Below are positions 14,370-21,132 of a DNA stretch of 28,978 nt, piece after piece. Every line of letters starts with the position of its first letter. Positions within the stretch are counted from its first letter, which is position 1. The position numbers were made by a program, and so were the translations under genes. This stretch comes from a virus, in IMG/VR virus record IMGVR_UViG_3300012930_000025, positions 1 to 28,978 of that record. One strand, given 5' to 3'. A model generated the notes under the pieces. The model had not been told where the DNA came from. It saw only the letters and a list, made by a program, of their open reading frames with translations, and did no database searches.

Positions 14370-15808
14370 AATGTCATCGCGTCCACCGTTTTAGGCTCGC
14401 GGCGGCGGTAGCCGTCATCGGGCAATTTGAAACTCTGCGGCCGTCCGGCCCGTCCCTTGACCATCTTGTCCAGCAACTGACCGGCCAAGCCCATCGCGTC
14501 GCACTGATCATCGTATTTCGAGGCCGGGAAATTCAGCACTTCGGCCAGCCAGTCGGCGGCCCACAAGGCATTCTTCGGATAGTACAGCCCGTCCAAGGCC
14601 ATGCGGCCTTGCATCGATCTAGCTCGCACCGCCTTGTCGCCGCGCGTCGGGAATTGCTCGCGGTTGACATAGACGTGGCGCTCGGCCATGCGCTTGATCA
14701 GGAACGGACCGATGCCGCTTTTGATCTGGCCGCCCTCTTCGGCCCATGCCAAGGGTCGGTATTTCGCCACCAGATCGCAGAACACCTCAATCCAGACGTC
14801 GGACGCTTTTTGCCCGCGCCACAGATCGAGCAAGTACAAATTATTCAGGTAATCGACGCCGAACACCACATGCACGGTGTAGTCGCCGCCGTCCGCCGTC
14901 ACCGCGTAATCGCTAGCCCCATAGGTCCGCATCATATTGTGCGCGGGCATGATATCGAGCGGATGCAGCCATTCCTCCTTGAAGAAATCGCCTTCCTCCG
15001 GGGCCGGGGCTTGCTGGTACAAGGCGCTCCAGACGCGCGGCGGCGTGGTCTCCTTCAACTCTTGGAGTTGCGCGCCATAGCCGTAATCATCGTCATCCCA
15101 CAACCATTCGCCGGGTTGCCGTCCGAGTTGATCCTCGGTCTTGGCTTCCGCCGGCAGCGAGATCACTTCCCACGGCATGTGGTTGAGAGCCCTGCCGGCC
15201 AGATCGTCTTCATGCCAGCGGGTCTGGATCAGGAGTTGCCGTGCATGCGGAATGAGCCGGGGCCGGAAATCATTCAGATACCAGTCCCACAGCCGATCCC
15301 GGATCAACAGGCTCTCGGCATCCTGCCTTGACCGTAAGGGATCATCGATCACGCCGAACAAGGCACGAAAGCCGGCGATGCCGACGCCGGCCCCGGCCGC
15401 CAGATACTCGCCGCCCTCGTTGAGTTGCCACCTTCCCGCCGCCTGAATGTCGGGATGCAGCGAGATTTGCAGCTTGTGGCCTTTTTCGGCGATGATGTTG
15501 CGAACGCGCCGTCCCCAGCGTTCCGCCAATTCGGTGGTGTGCGAGGCGGCAAGGAATTGCGCCTTGGGATGCTGGCCCATGCACCACGGCGGAAACAACA
15601 CGCTGGCATAGGTCGATTTGGCCGAGCCGGGCGGCATGAACACCGCCAGCCTCAAGATGTCGCCATGACACAGCGCTTCGAGTTTCTGGATCAACAGCCG
15701 GTGGTGACGGGCGGGCGTGTAATCGTTGGCTTTGCACCATCCCGAGAGCGAGGAACGGAGCTGCTTCCGGCGTAGGATTTCACCGGCCGCTTCTTCGGCC
15801 GAGATCAT
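14366..15808 (-). CDS. terL: Terminase large subunit
   Basis: The protein has 480 residues. The ATPase half carries a Walker A variant FMPPGSAKST (about 57-66), a Walker B-like LFGVIDDP (150-157) and TRWHEDDLAGR (196-206). The nuclease half shows the expected acidic residues: Asp300 in YGASDYAVTADGGDY, Glu357/358, and Asp433/434/437 in KYDDQCDAMG. It pumps DNA into the procapsid and cuts the concatemer. The ATG at 15808, 8 bp after the upstream stop, is preferred to an in-frame GTG at 15853 inside the preceding gene. Its usual partner, the small subunit, is not adjacent but about 5 kb away at 20657-21130. Confidence 0.95.
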   Translation of the reverse strand: MISAEEAAGEILRRKQLRSSLSGWCKANDYTPARHHRLLIQKLEALCHGDILRLAVFMPPGSAKSTYASVLFPPWCMGQHPKAQFLAASHTTELAERWGRRVRNIIAEKGHKLQISLHPDIQAAGRWQLNEGGEYLAAGAGVGIAGFRALFGVIDDPLRSRQDAESLLIRDRLWDWYLNDFRPRLIPHARQLLIQTRWHEDDLAGRALNHMPWEVISLPAEAKTEDQLGRQPGEWLWDDDDYGYGAQLQELKETTPPRVWSALYQQAPAPEEGDFFKEEWLHPLDIMPAHNMMRTYGASDYAVTADGGDYTVHVVFGVDYLNNLYLLDLWRGQKASDVWIEVFCDLVAKYRPLAWAEEGGQIKSGIGPFLIKRMAERHVYVNREQFPTRGDKAVRARSMQGRMALDGLYYPKNALWAADWLAEVLNFPASKYDDQCDAMGLAGQLLDKMVKGRAGRPQSFKLPDDGYRRREPKTVDAMTL

Positions 15809-15816
15809 CTCAAGAT

Positions 15817-16044
15817 TTATTCTTCCCTGTAGTTCTGCCCCAACCAATTCCACAATTTGATTTCGGCCGCATGTCGGTTCGAGGGCGTGTCGTCGAATTG
15901 ATAGGCGATGCGCTTGCCATCGTTGAGTTCGAGGCCAAGCCCGGTGCGGTTGTTGATGTCGGGTTCGCCGTCGCCATTGAGGTAGAGCACCTTGGCGGTG
16001 GGATAGACTTGGCGGACGGTGCGCTCAAAGCGCTTGAAGGTCAT
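15817..16044 (-). CDS. Small protein of unknown function (75 aa)
   Basis: The protein starts MTFKRFERTVRQVYPTAKVL, followed by a beta hairpin containing LYLNGDGEPDINNRTGLGLEL and an acidic C-terminus (KLWNWLGQNYREE). The start overlaps the upstream stop (ATGA). It is the last gene of the small-gene chain before terminase. I do not recognise a family. Regular codon use and tight coupling support it as real. Confidence 0.65.
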   Translation of the reverse strand: MTFKRFERTVRQVYPTAKVLYLNGDGEPDINNRTGLGLELNDGKRIAYQFDDTPSNRHAAEIKLWNWLGQNYREE

Positions 16045-16244
16045 TTCACAGCGTCCCTGATCTTGTCAGTGACATCGCGTACCAGTTGATCTGGATCATA
16101 GTTCGGGCTGGCCTTGGCCGATTGCACCATCAGCGCGAACAGCGCTGTCATCACCTCGCCCGTGGTCAGTCGCGTGCGCCTCGAAAACGCATCGATGGTG
16201 TCGAGTAGTTTATCGGCCAATTGGGCAATGGTTTCATCGCTCAT
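16041..16244 (-). CDS. Small helical protein of unknown function (67 aa)
   Basis: An all-helical sequence (SDETIAQLADKLLDTIDAFS, then LTTGEVMTALFALMVQSAKA) without membrane segments. ATGA overlaps join it to both neighbours. It could be a partner or regulator of the SLOG-domain protein encoded just upstream, but only proximity suggests this. Confidence 0.65.
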   Translation of the reverse strand: MSDETIAQLADKLLDTIDAFSRRTRLTTGEVMTALFALMVQSAKASPNYDPDQLVRDVTDKIRDAVK

Positions 16245-16594
16245 ACCGGCTCCGCCAGATCAATCACCTTAACGCCAGCCGCGCGGGCCTGCCGCACCAT
16301 GTTGGCGGTGCCGGGGCCGCCCTTGAAGGCGATCACCAGCGCCGGGTCTTTGCGAAGCATTTCCGAATTGCGGATTGGACCTGCCGAGCGGTTGCCGTAC
16401 CGTTTCCACTGTGCCGGAATTTTTTCGACATCGAGATGGCGGGATTGCGCCCAGTGTTCGGCGAAGCTATCGGCGCCACGGGCACCGCCGTGGATGACGA
16501 GTGAGAAGCGATGTTGCGCGTGTAGCGCATCCAGTTCTCTTTCGAGCATTTCATAGTCATCGAAGGTTCTTCCACCGCAGATGATCACGCGCAT
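16241..16594 (-). CDS. DUF2493 / SLOG-domain protein (YspA-like)
   Basis: The protein has 117 residues. MRVIICGGRTFDDYEMLERE (1-20), VIHGGARGADSFAEHWA (33-49) and AFKGGPGTANMVRQAR (89-104) match the DUF2493 group of the SLOG Rossmann-like superfamily, whose glycine-rich loops bind nucleotides or nucleotide-derived ligands. Phages and plasmids carry this family widely. Its molecular job is not settled, and sensing or processing of a nucleotide signal is the common suggestion. It lies in a chain of small coupled genes and overlaps the next start by ATGA. It follows the previous gene by 14 bp with a weak ribosome site. Confidence 0.88.
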   Translation of the reverse strand: MRVIICGGRTFDDYEMLERELDALHAQHRFSLVIHGGARGADSFAEHWAQSRHLDVEKIPAQWKRYGNRSAGPIRNSEMLRKDPALVIAFKGGPGTANMVRQARAAGVKVIDLAEPV

Positions 16595-16608
16595 CGGATT
16601 TCATCGCT

Positions 16609-16878
16609 TCAAGAGTTTCCCGAAATCGGCTTGCACGGCAGCGTGACCTTGCGCGGATCATCCGCCCGCCCGGCGGTGGTGATCAGGGCGTTGGTGCCGC
16701 ACGTTTTACATTCTACGAGATAGGCCCCGATCCGCTTGGCCGGATAGGGCAGATCGACACTACAGGCGCGGCGCTGGTTGCGGGCGCGGCGCAGATCAAT
16801 CTCGACGCCGTTGGGATAGGCCGGATTGGGTGCGCATTGCGCTTCAACGCCGGCATCAAGCCAATCGACGGTGATCAT
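16609..16878 (-). CDS. Putative zinc-binding protein (89 aa)
   Basis: The C-terminal half has YLVECKTCGTNALITTAGRA followed later by LPCK, and the first half has two more cysteines (QCAPN, RRACSVDLPY). A CxxC pair with additional Cys suggests one zinc site. It begins MITVDWLDAGVEAQC and overlaps the upstream stop by ATGA. No named family is recognised. It may bind nucleic acid or act as an adaptor. Confidence 0.68.
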   Translation of the reverse strand: MITVDWLDAGVEAQCAPNPAYPNGVEIDLRRARNQRRACSVDLPYPAKRIGAYLVECKTCGTNALITTAGRADDPRKVTLPCKPISGNS

Positions 16879-17129
16879 TGCAGCCGCTCCACCGTCAGCA
16901 CCCGGCGCCGCCGTAAGCCGCTGGCGGTGCGATTGCGTAAGCTATGCTCCAAGGAAGCCAGATCGCCGCGCGCCAGCTTGGTAAACAGCCGGTCGATGAA
17001 TTGCTGCTCCATCGGCGAGCGGAATTTGGTCAGATTGTCGATCAGTTTGAGATAATGCTGCGCATCGTGCGTGGCGCTGCGCACCGCGTCGGTGGTGACG
17101 CTGGTTCTAATCGCGGCCGGGCGGTTCAT
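16875..17129 (-). CDS. Small basic protein of unknown function (84 aa)
   Basis: MNRPAAIRTSVTTDAVRSAT, a helical middle with PMEQQFIDRLFTKLARGDLA and a very basic end (RNRTASGLRRRRVLTVERLQ). The start at 17129 has a strong GGAGG seven bases upstream and lies 23 bp inside the preceding gene; a longer in-frame extension has no such support. ATGA coupling links it to the following zinc-binding gene. A DNA- or RNA-associated role is possible from charge only. Confidence 0.65.
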   Translation of the reverse strand: MNRPAAIRTSVTTDAVRSATHDAQHYLKLIDNLTKFRSPMEQQFIDRLFTKLARGDLASLEHSLRNRTASGLRRRRVLTVERLQ

Positions 17130-17316
17130 GCGCCACCTCCTTGACGAGCGAGGCCCGCCAGCCCTTTGCCGCGATGATCCGCCGCGCTTCGTCGTCGCTC
17201 TTGCCCAGCAAGGCGCGACGCAGGATCGGCGCGCAATTTCGCACCATCCCGTCGCTCTCAAAGCCCGCCACGAAGTGCGGCGCGACCACCCGAACCAGTT
17301 TCAGCGGCGCGCTCAT
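17107..17316 (-). CDS. Small protein of unknown function (69 aa)
   Basis: MSAPLKLVRVVAPHFVAGFE, then CAPILRRALLGKSDDEARRI and IAAKGWRASLV. The start at 17316 overlaps the upstream stop by ATGA. The C-terminal half is helical and basic. No family is recognised. It is part of the uninterrupted chain of small coupled genes leading to terminase. Confidence 0.65.
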   Translation of the reverse strand: MSAPLKLVRVVAPHFVAGFESDGMVRNCAPILRRALLGKSDDEARRIIAAKGWRASLVKEVAHEPPGRD

Positions 17317-17489
17317 TTTTGGTCCCACCGTGTCGCGTACAGGATGGCTTCCGCCAGCCGGTGCAGATCGAGCGGGCCGGTGACCAGAAAAGTATCCGGC
17401 GTGTCGGTGGCGGCCACCGTCAGATCGTCCCTGTCCTGATTGAGGAGTTCGCGGCGCAGGATGTTGATCAGATGTTCGCGGGTGATCAT
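17313..17489 (-). CDS. Small protein of unknown function (58 aa)
   Basis: A short frame starting MITREHLINILRRELLNQDR and containing DTFLVTGPLDLHRLAEAI. ATGA overlaps tie it to genes on both sides, which is the main evidence that it is real. It is helical, with a short beta pair, and has no membrane segment or known motif. Confidence 0.65.
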   Translation of the reverse strand: MITREHLINILRRELLNQDRDDLTVAATDTPDTFLVTGPLDLHRLAEAILYATRWDQK

Positions 17490-17803
17490 TTCAGATGCCT
17501 CCGCGCTTCCGGCACCGTATAGCCTTCCCGCAGCAAGCGCAGCGTGATCGCCCAGCCGTTGATCTTGGCGAGATGGCGCCAGTCCACCGTCAGCCGCTCC
17601 ATCAGGAAATCCACGGTGGGTTGCGGCAGATCGGCAATTTCAACCTTCTTGAGGAAATTCTTCACCGCCTCGATGCTGTCGAGTTGACCGGTGGTGCGGA
17701 TTTCGCCGCCGAGCGCCGCCATGACGAAGGCTTCCAGCGCGACCATACGATTTTCAATCGAGATGATCTTGTTACGCAGTGCGGCGGTGGCGTTTGAATT
17801 CAT
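17486..17803 (-). CDS. Helical protein of unknown function (105 aa)
   Basis: The protein has a heptad-like N-terminal helix (ALRNKIISIENRMVALEAFV) and a C-terminal region with VDWRHLAKINGWAITLRLLR that could be a winged or simple helical fold. The start at 17803 uses a GGGGAA ribosome site nine bases upstream. That site is one arm of a perfect hairpin (TTCCCC/GGGGAA), so translation of this gene, and of the coupled chain behind it, may be regulated at initiation. Confidence 0.7.
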   Translation of the reverse strand: MNSNATAALRNKIISIENRMVALEAFVMAALGGEIRTTGQLDSIEAVKNFLKKVEIADLPQPTVDFLMERLTVDWRHLAKINGWAITLRLLREGYTVPEARRHLK

Positions 17804-17812
17804 GGCGTCAAG

Positions 17813-17829
17813 TTCCCCGTATAGGGGAA
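17813..17829 (-). promoter_or_regulatory. Palindrome enclosing the ribosome site of the small-gene chain
   Basis: The 17-bp element has 6-bp arms TTCCCC and GGGGAA around a 5-base centre. Read on the minus strand, the GGGGAA arm is the ribosome site of the gene starting at 17803, so an RNA hairpin would hide it. As DNA it could be an operator. Either reading suggests control of this unit. Confidence 0.5.
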
Positions 17830-17864
17830 GCTAGACCGATTTCGCCCCTTCGTAAAGAGTACGC

Positions 17865-18050
17865 CTAATCTTTTATCGCCTCTTCGCGCTTCCGGATGCG
17901 ATACGAGCGCATATAGAGGGTCTTTTGCGGGCGCTTCGGCGGCGGTTTTTTCTCGCTGAGATGCGCGTCCAGCACGTCGGCAAGGTGGCCCATCTCGCGG
18001 ATGGCGCGGCGCAGATGGTGGCTCAACTGCACCATCTGGGATTTTCTCAT
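17865..18050 (-). CDS. Small basic helical protein (61 aa)
   Basis: MRKSQMVQLSHHLRRAIREM, a second helix (GHLADVLDAHLSE) and a strongly basic tail (KKPPPKRPQKTLYMRSYRIR). The ATG at 18050 overlaps the preceding stop by ATGA; an upstream TTG is less likely. Composition suggests nucleic-acid binding. No family is recognised. A 61-bp gap with the palindrome at 17813 follows. Confidence 0.62.
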   Translation of the reverse strand: MRKSQMVQLSHHLRRAIREMGHLADVLDAHLSEKKPPPKRPQKTLYMRSYRIRKREEAIKD

Positions 18051-18427
18051 AGCGTTCGCCAAGACGCGGCTTCTTTGGCCTTGTCTTTTTCCTTGGCGCG
18101 GCGCTTGCGCATCAGATCGCGCTGGTAAGCCTTCTTGTCGAATTTCAGCTTGGCTTGCGGCGGCGTTTCTTCTTCAGGCGCTTGCGCTTGATGATGTTGC
18201 TCAACTTCCGAGGGACGGGCAGTTTCGGCTTCATCGGGGTCCTCCTTGACGGGGGTCACGGGCTGTTGGATTGGAGGTTTGGGCGTGACCGTTGCCACCG
18301 GCTCCGCGCGCGCCGGTCCCGTCATGGCCCGCAACCAGCGCCGCCGTTCGCTGGCCGGATCACCGAACTTGGGGCAGAAGCCCAAGCGGTGGCGCTCGCC
18401 ACAGATTTTACAAAGCGGTAAATCCAT
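18047..18427 (-). CDS. Zinc-knuckle-like protein with disordered middle (126 aa)
   Basis: The N-terminus LCKICGERHRLGFCPKF has a C-x2-C-x4-H-x4-C spacing, the zinc-knuckle (CCHC-like) pattern used for binding single-stranded nucleic acid. A long Pro/Glu-rich stretch (about 45-95) and a Lys/Arg-rich helix (KAYQRDLMRKRRAKEKDKAK) follow. It is the first gene of the minus-strand chain and faces the plus-strand mini-operon across a 62-bp gap. There is no clear ribosome site before the ATG, so initiation may be weak or the true start may differ. Confidence 0.65.
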   Translation of the reverse strand: MDLPLCKICGERHRLGFCPKFGDPASERRRWLRAMTGPARAEPVATVTPKPPIQQPVTPVKEDPDEAETARPSEVEQHHQAQAPEEETPPQAKLKFDKKAYQRDLMRKRRAKEKDKAKEAASWRTL

Positions 18428-18489
18428 CAGGGGATGTTAGACATTTCGTAATTTTTTGGATAAGCTATGGGAACCCAACCCAAGGGAAT
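18428..18489. promoter_or_regulatory. Divergent control gap
   Basis: This 62-bp, AT-rich gap separates the minus-strand small-gene chain from the plus-strand mini-operon. It must hold at least the plus-strand promoter. TTCGTAATTTTTTGGA at its centre resembles TTCGCAATTTTTCGGA upstream of the gene at 25344, hinting at a shared weak promoter or operator type. A short CAAGGGAA ribosome box precedes the plus-strand start. No confident -10/-35 pair could be picked. Confidence 0.4.
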
Positions 18490-18717
18490 ATGATGCAGTT
18501 CGAACAATCCCCGGCCGTTGAGAACCGCCGATGCATCGACTGCGGCGGCTTCCTGTTCCGGCCCGGTCCGTGTGGCGGCATCTGCCAGAACCTCGAATGC
18601 GTCGGCTGCGGCGCGCGCTTCAACGTCACGTTCTGGCGCGGCCAATGGGCGTTTGCCGAGCGCATCCCGAGCCATGGCGAATGGCGCGAGGATTTGTTTC
18701 CGAAGGTGCTGCAATGA
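18490..18717 (+). CDS. Zinc-ribbon-like protein (75 aa)
   Basis: Cysteines are arranged as RRCIDCGGFLF, PCGGICQNLEC and VGCGARFNVTFW, a treble-clef or zinc-ribbon-like pattern, followed by a conserved-looking aromatic stretch. The start is an ATG (ATGATG doublet) behind CAAGGGAA, a variant of the CAAGGGGAA box. It is the first gene of a four-gene plus-strand unit and overlaps the next by ATGA. The function is unknown; a DNA- or protein-binding adaptor role is possible. Confidence 0.72.
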   Translation: MMQFEQSPAVENRRCIDCGGFLFRPGPCGGICQNLECVGCGARFNVTFWRGQWAFAERIPSHGEWREDLFPKVLQ

Positions 18718-19133
18718 TCCAAGAGAAGGCCATACGACCGCTGATCCTGTCGAATTTCGACCCGGCCACCGATCTGGTAATATTTAATAACGACTGGGGA
18801 AGCTGGAACGTTTGCCGGGCGCTGCGCGACTGTGCGGCCGGGAAGCACCGGCTCTACACCGATGATGTGGAAGCCTGCTATGCCCACAACAAGAAATGCG
18901 AGACAGAACCGGCCAAGGTCAGGTTCTTCATGCGGCGGCCGGACATTCTGCAACTACCGCTGCTAGGCATCATCGAGGACGGCAAGACGTGGTTGATCGA
19001 CGGCCAGCACCGCCTCAAGGCGATGCATCGCCTCAAACGCAAGACCTACCGGCTTTATCTGATCGAGGAAGCGGACGCCGCGCCGTATCGCATCTGGTAC
19101 AACGGGCAGCGGCTGCCCCCGTTCAAGCTATAA
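18714..19133 (+). CDS. DGQHR-type ParB/sulfiredoxin-like protein
   Basis: The protein has 139 residues. GIIEDGKTWLIDGQHRLKAM, with DGQHR at 96-100, matches the core of ParB-N-terminal/sulfiredoxin-like folds (D-G-x-H-R), where the Arg and His contact a nucleotide phosphate. ParB family members use CTP or act as nucleases or ATPases; this short stand-alone version lacks a ParB DNA-binding domain. It may bind a nucleotide or modify a target. It lies in the small plus-strand unit, coupled by ATGA upstream and a TAATG overlap downstream. A relation to the parS-like site at 9649 is an attractive guess but unsupported. Confidence 0.78.
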   Translation: MIQEKAIRPLILSNFDPATDLVIFNNDWGSWNVCRALRDCAAGKHRLYTDDVEACYAHNKKCETEPAKVRFFMRRPDILQLPLLGIIEDGKTWLIDGQHRLKAMHRLKRKTYRLYLIEEADAAPYRIWYNGQRLPPFKL

Positions 19134-19456
19134 TGATCGACATCGCCAAGGTGGAAGCCGCGTTGGCGCGGGCGGCCTACAAGGCGGTGCACGGCACAAG
19201 GGAAGAACGGCAAGGACGCTTCACGATGACAGCCTATCTGGTCTGGTCGAACGAACATCAAGGCTGGTGGAAAGCCAACCGCCACGGTTACACCACGCGG
19301 ACGGACCGGGCGGGGTATTTCAGCTTCGACGAAGCCCGTGCGATATGCCTGCACGCCAACCGCTTCACGCCTCAAGCGTCTGGCCCGCAGGAAGTGATGG
19401 TGAATGCGCCCTCACCCGAGCAGATCAAACTCGATTTGGAGTTTCCCGACCGATGA
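19133..19456 (+). CDS. Protein of unknown function (107 aa)
   Basis: MIDIAKVEAALARAAYKAVH, then a beta-rich region with AYLVWSNEHQGWWKANRHGY and a helix with SFDEARAICLHANRF. The phrase 'W...GWWKANRHGYT....AGYFSFDEA..IC..AN' resembles small phage proteins of unknown role that accompany zinc-ribbon genes. It overlaps its neighbours by one and four bases. No catalytic motif can be named. Confidence 0.68.
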   Translation: MIDIAKVEAALARAAYKAVHGTREERQGRFTMTAYLVWSNEHQGWWKANRHGYTTRTDRAGYFSFDEARAICLHANRFTPQASGPQEVMVNAPSPEQIKLDLEFPDR

Positions 19457-19686
19457 TCGAACTGATCTGCATGCGATTGGCGGACATGATCTACGTTCAC
19501 CCGGACCAGATCACAGGGCACTGCCGGCTGTGCGGCCATGTCGTCGGGATTTACCCGTCCGGGCAAAGTATCATGGCGCAGCATCCCGATGTCGAACTGG
19601 TCTGTGCGGTGTGCCGGACGCCGAGCCCCAACGCGGCGCTGGCGCCGGGCGCGTGGCGTGAACGGTTTCAGTCGCGGCGCAAGTGA
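19453..19686 (+). CDS. Zinc-ribbon protein (77 aa)
   Basis: Two CxxC knuckles, GHCRLCGHVVG and LVCAVCRTP, about 30 residues apart, form a clear zinc ribbon. The C-terminus is basic (AWRERFQSRRK). It is the last gene of the plus-strand unit; its stop abuts the stop of the convergent small minus-strand gene at 19687. No terminator hairpin is evident at the junction. It is likely a nucleic-acid- or protein-binding factor. Confidence 0.7.
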   Translation: MIELICMRLADMIYVHPDQITGHCRLCGHVVGIYPSGQSIMAQHPDVELVCAVCRTPSPNAALAPGAWRERFQSRRK

Positions 19687-19878
19687 TCAGTCGGCATCCC
19701 ACGCCACGTTCCAACTTGCCTTGGGCTGTTGCGAGAAGCGGTCGAGATGCTGGCCCGAGAGCAGCGGGATCGCCGCTTCCACCAGCGGCACCACCTCGCG
19801 CATGATCTGCGCTATCGGAATGCCGGGGCGGTCGATAAAATTCGGAACGTCGATGACAAGCGTGAATGTCGTGCTCAT
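19687..19878 (-). CDS. Small protein divergent from the HTH regulator (63 aa)
   Basis: MSTTFTLVIDVPNFIDRPGI, then QIMREVVPLVEAAIPLLSGQ and SWNVAWDAD. The ATG at 19878 has GGAGG eight bases upstream; a longer in-frame extension lacks support and would cross the operator-like palindrome at 19897. It is transcribed divergently from the HTH gene at 19965 and could be controlled with it. A minus-strand promoter TTGCAA-N17-TAGTTG overlaps the palindrome. The function is unknown. Confidence 0.65.
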   Translation of the reverse strand: MSTTFTLVIDVPNFIDRPGIPIAQIMREVVPLVEAAIPLLSGQHLDRFSQQPKASWNVAWDAD

Positions 19879-19896
19879 GGGCGGCCCTCCAACTAG

Positions 19897-19919
19897 GTTG
19901 TAATCGCCTAAATTGCAAC
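19897..19919. promoter_or_regulatory. Operator-like palindrome between divergent genes
   Basis: GTTGTAAT and ATTGCAAC form 8-bp inverted arms with one mismatch around a 7-bp centre. It overlaps a possible minus-strand promoter and lies 46 bp upstream of the HTH gene. It is a good candidate for autoregulatory binding by that HTH protein. Confidence 0.5.
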
Positions 19920-19964
19920 GCGGTTCCACTTGTGGCAGGTTGACGGCCTTGCAAGGGGAACAGG

Positions 19965-20375
19965 ATGGTCAAGAAGCCCAAATACTGGAAGAACCTTGTC
20001 GGCGATTGGCCGCGAAGCTGGAAAACCGATGCCGACCGCGACGCCTTTATTAGGCGGCTGCAAATCCTCCGCGCCATCACCGGCGACAATCAAACCGAGT
20101 TCTCCAAGCGATTTGGCCTAGAGCATGGCCGATGGTCGCGCTATGAAACCGGCTACCCGATCCCGCGCGAACTGGCGTGGCTGATCCACGACAAATTTCC
20201 CGGCATGTCGATTGAGTGGCTTTGGTTCGGCTCCACCGCCAGCCTGTCGCCGAAATACCGCGATGCCATCGCCCTCGAAACCAAACGCCTTGAAGATCGG
20301 AACCGGATCGAGGCGGAATTTCAACAGGCGAAAGCCAAGCTCGAAGCCTTCGACGCCAAGGCAAAAAAGCGTTGA
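19965..20375 (+). CDS. Helix-turn-helix transcription regulator (Cro/CI-type)
   Basis: The protein has 136 residues. The region 30-88 (RRLQILRAITGDNQTEFSKR, RFGLEHGRWSRYETGYPIPR, ending at ELAWLIHDKFPGMSIEWLWFG) is a classic HTH of the XRE/Cro type. The C-terminal part (98-136) is a charged helix suited to dimerisation, with no peptidase domain as in CI/LexA. The ATG is preceded four bases upstream by the CAAGGGGAA box seen in the early cassettes, which links it to that system. It is a candidate regulator of the shared AGGGCTT/AAGCCCT operators, of the palindrome at 19897, or of both. Confidence 0.85.
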   Translation: MVKKPKYWKNLVGDWPRSWKTDADRDAFIRRLQILRAITGDNQTEFSKRFGLEHGRWSRYETGYPIPRELAWLIHDKFPGMSIEWLWFGSTASLSPKYRDAIALETKRLEDRNRIEAEFQQAKAKLEAFDAKAKKR

Positions 20376-20656
20376 TGGGACCGAACGACGGGATGGCGGA
20401 TTTTAAAAGTTGGCGGTGATGTGGAACAGAAGGCCACGGCGGTTTTAAAAATTGGGCGGTGATGTGGGGGGTGGTGTTGAAATAAGCATGCTTACGCCGG
20501 ATATTTTCCCTGCCCCGGCCCCCGGCCCGCGCTCCCTACCCCCGTACCGTGTGATCGCTGTCACGCACCATAGATAGAGCTAAGTCATTGATATCATTAC
20601 ATGTGCAGTGCAACCGCTACCTGGTAGCACGTTAGCCTGCAACACGCTGACGTTCG
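20376..20656. other. Non-coding convergent region
   Basis: This 281-bp stretch lies between the HTH gene and the convergent terminase small-subunit gene. It contains a 29-bp direct repeat, the perfect palindromes TAAGCATGCTTA (20483-20494) and GCTACC-T-GGTAGC (near 20618), and a TGTGA-N6-TCACG element. No protein or RNA gene is evident. Position beside the small terminase gene makes it one candidate place for a packaging signal. Confidence 0.5.
20396..20467. repeat. 29-bp direct repeat, two copies
   Basis: Copies at 20396-20424 and 20439-20467 share a TTTTAAAA core and the 3' block CGGTGATGTGG, differing only by one substitution and two compensating one-base indels. The spacing is 43 bp. They lie just after the HTH gene stop. 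Confidence 0.75.
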
Positions 20657-21130
20657 TTAGTCTGTGTCAGCCTCAGGCTCTACTCGACTGAAATCCCCAT
20701 CGATCACAGCGCCAGCCTGCCCCGCAATCGCATACAACTGCGCATCTGACAGGGTTTCGACGGTCAGGTGGTGGTTGTGCTCCTGATGCTTGACATCGCG
20801 CCATTCATTCGGCGCTGCGTTCTTTAAAGCGAACATAGCCGCGCTGGTTTCCGCGCCTTTTCGGCTGCGCATCAGCTTCAATTCCCACCAAAGCACGCGC
20901 GATGGGTTGCCGCGTGAGACCGCATCGGAAAAGTCTGGATGCGACTTGATCCACTGATAAATCGTGTCCGCGCTGACCCGAATGAACCCGGCAAACGCCG
21001 TTAGACTGATGCCTTCTGCCATCTTGTCGATAACCAATTGACAGTATTCCTGTCGGAACTCGCTGGGCCTGCCGAACGTCTGGCCGTTCTGGTAGTGCGC
21101 GGGGATCGTGGTGCGCTTGAAGGGGGCCAT
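20657..21130 (-). CDS. terS: Terminase small subunit
   Basis: The protein has 157 residues. The N-terminal GRPSEFRQEYCQLVIDKMAE, then GISLTAFAGFIRVSADTIYQ and WIKSHPDFSDAVSRG make an HTH of the type found in small terminases, followed by a helical middle (WWELKLMRSRKGAETSAAMF) and the frequent NEWRDVKHQEH ending. It recognises the packaging site and recruits the large subunit. The ATG at 21130 is chosen although the ribosome site is modest; a longer in-frame extension overlaps the upstream gene. It is unusually far from terL, with about 15 small genes between. Confidence 0.85.
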   Translation of the reverse strand: MAPFKRTTIPAHYQNGQTFGRPSEFRQEYCQLVIDKMAEGISLTAFAGFIRVSADTIYQWIKSHPDFSDAVSRGNPSRVLWWELKLMRSRKGAETSAAMFALKNAAPNEWRDVKHQEHNHHLTVETLSDAQLYAIAGQAGAVIDGDFSRVEPEADTD

Positions 21131-21132
21131 GG

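Noticed and set aside
20550-20565. TGTGA-N6-TCACG, CRP-like site
   Set aside because: One mismatch, located between convergent genes with no promoter nearby to regulate.
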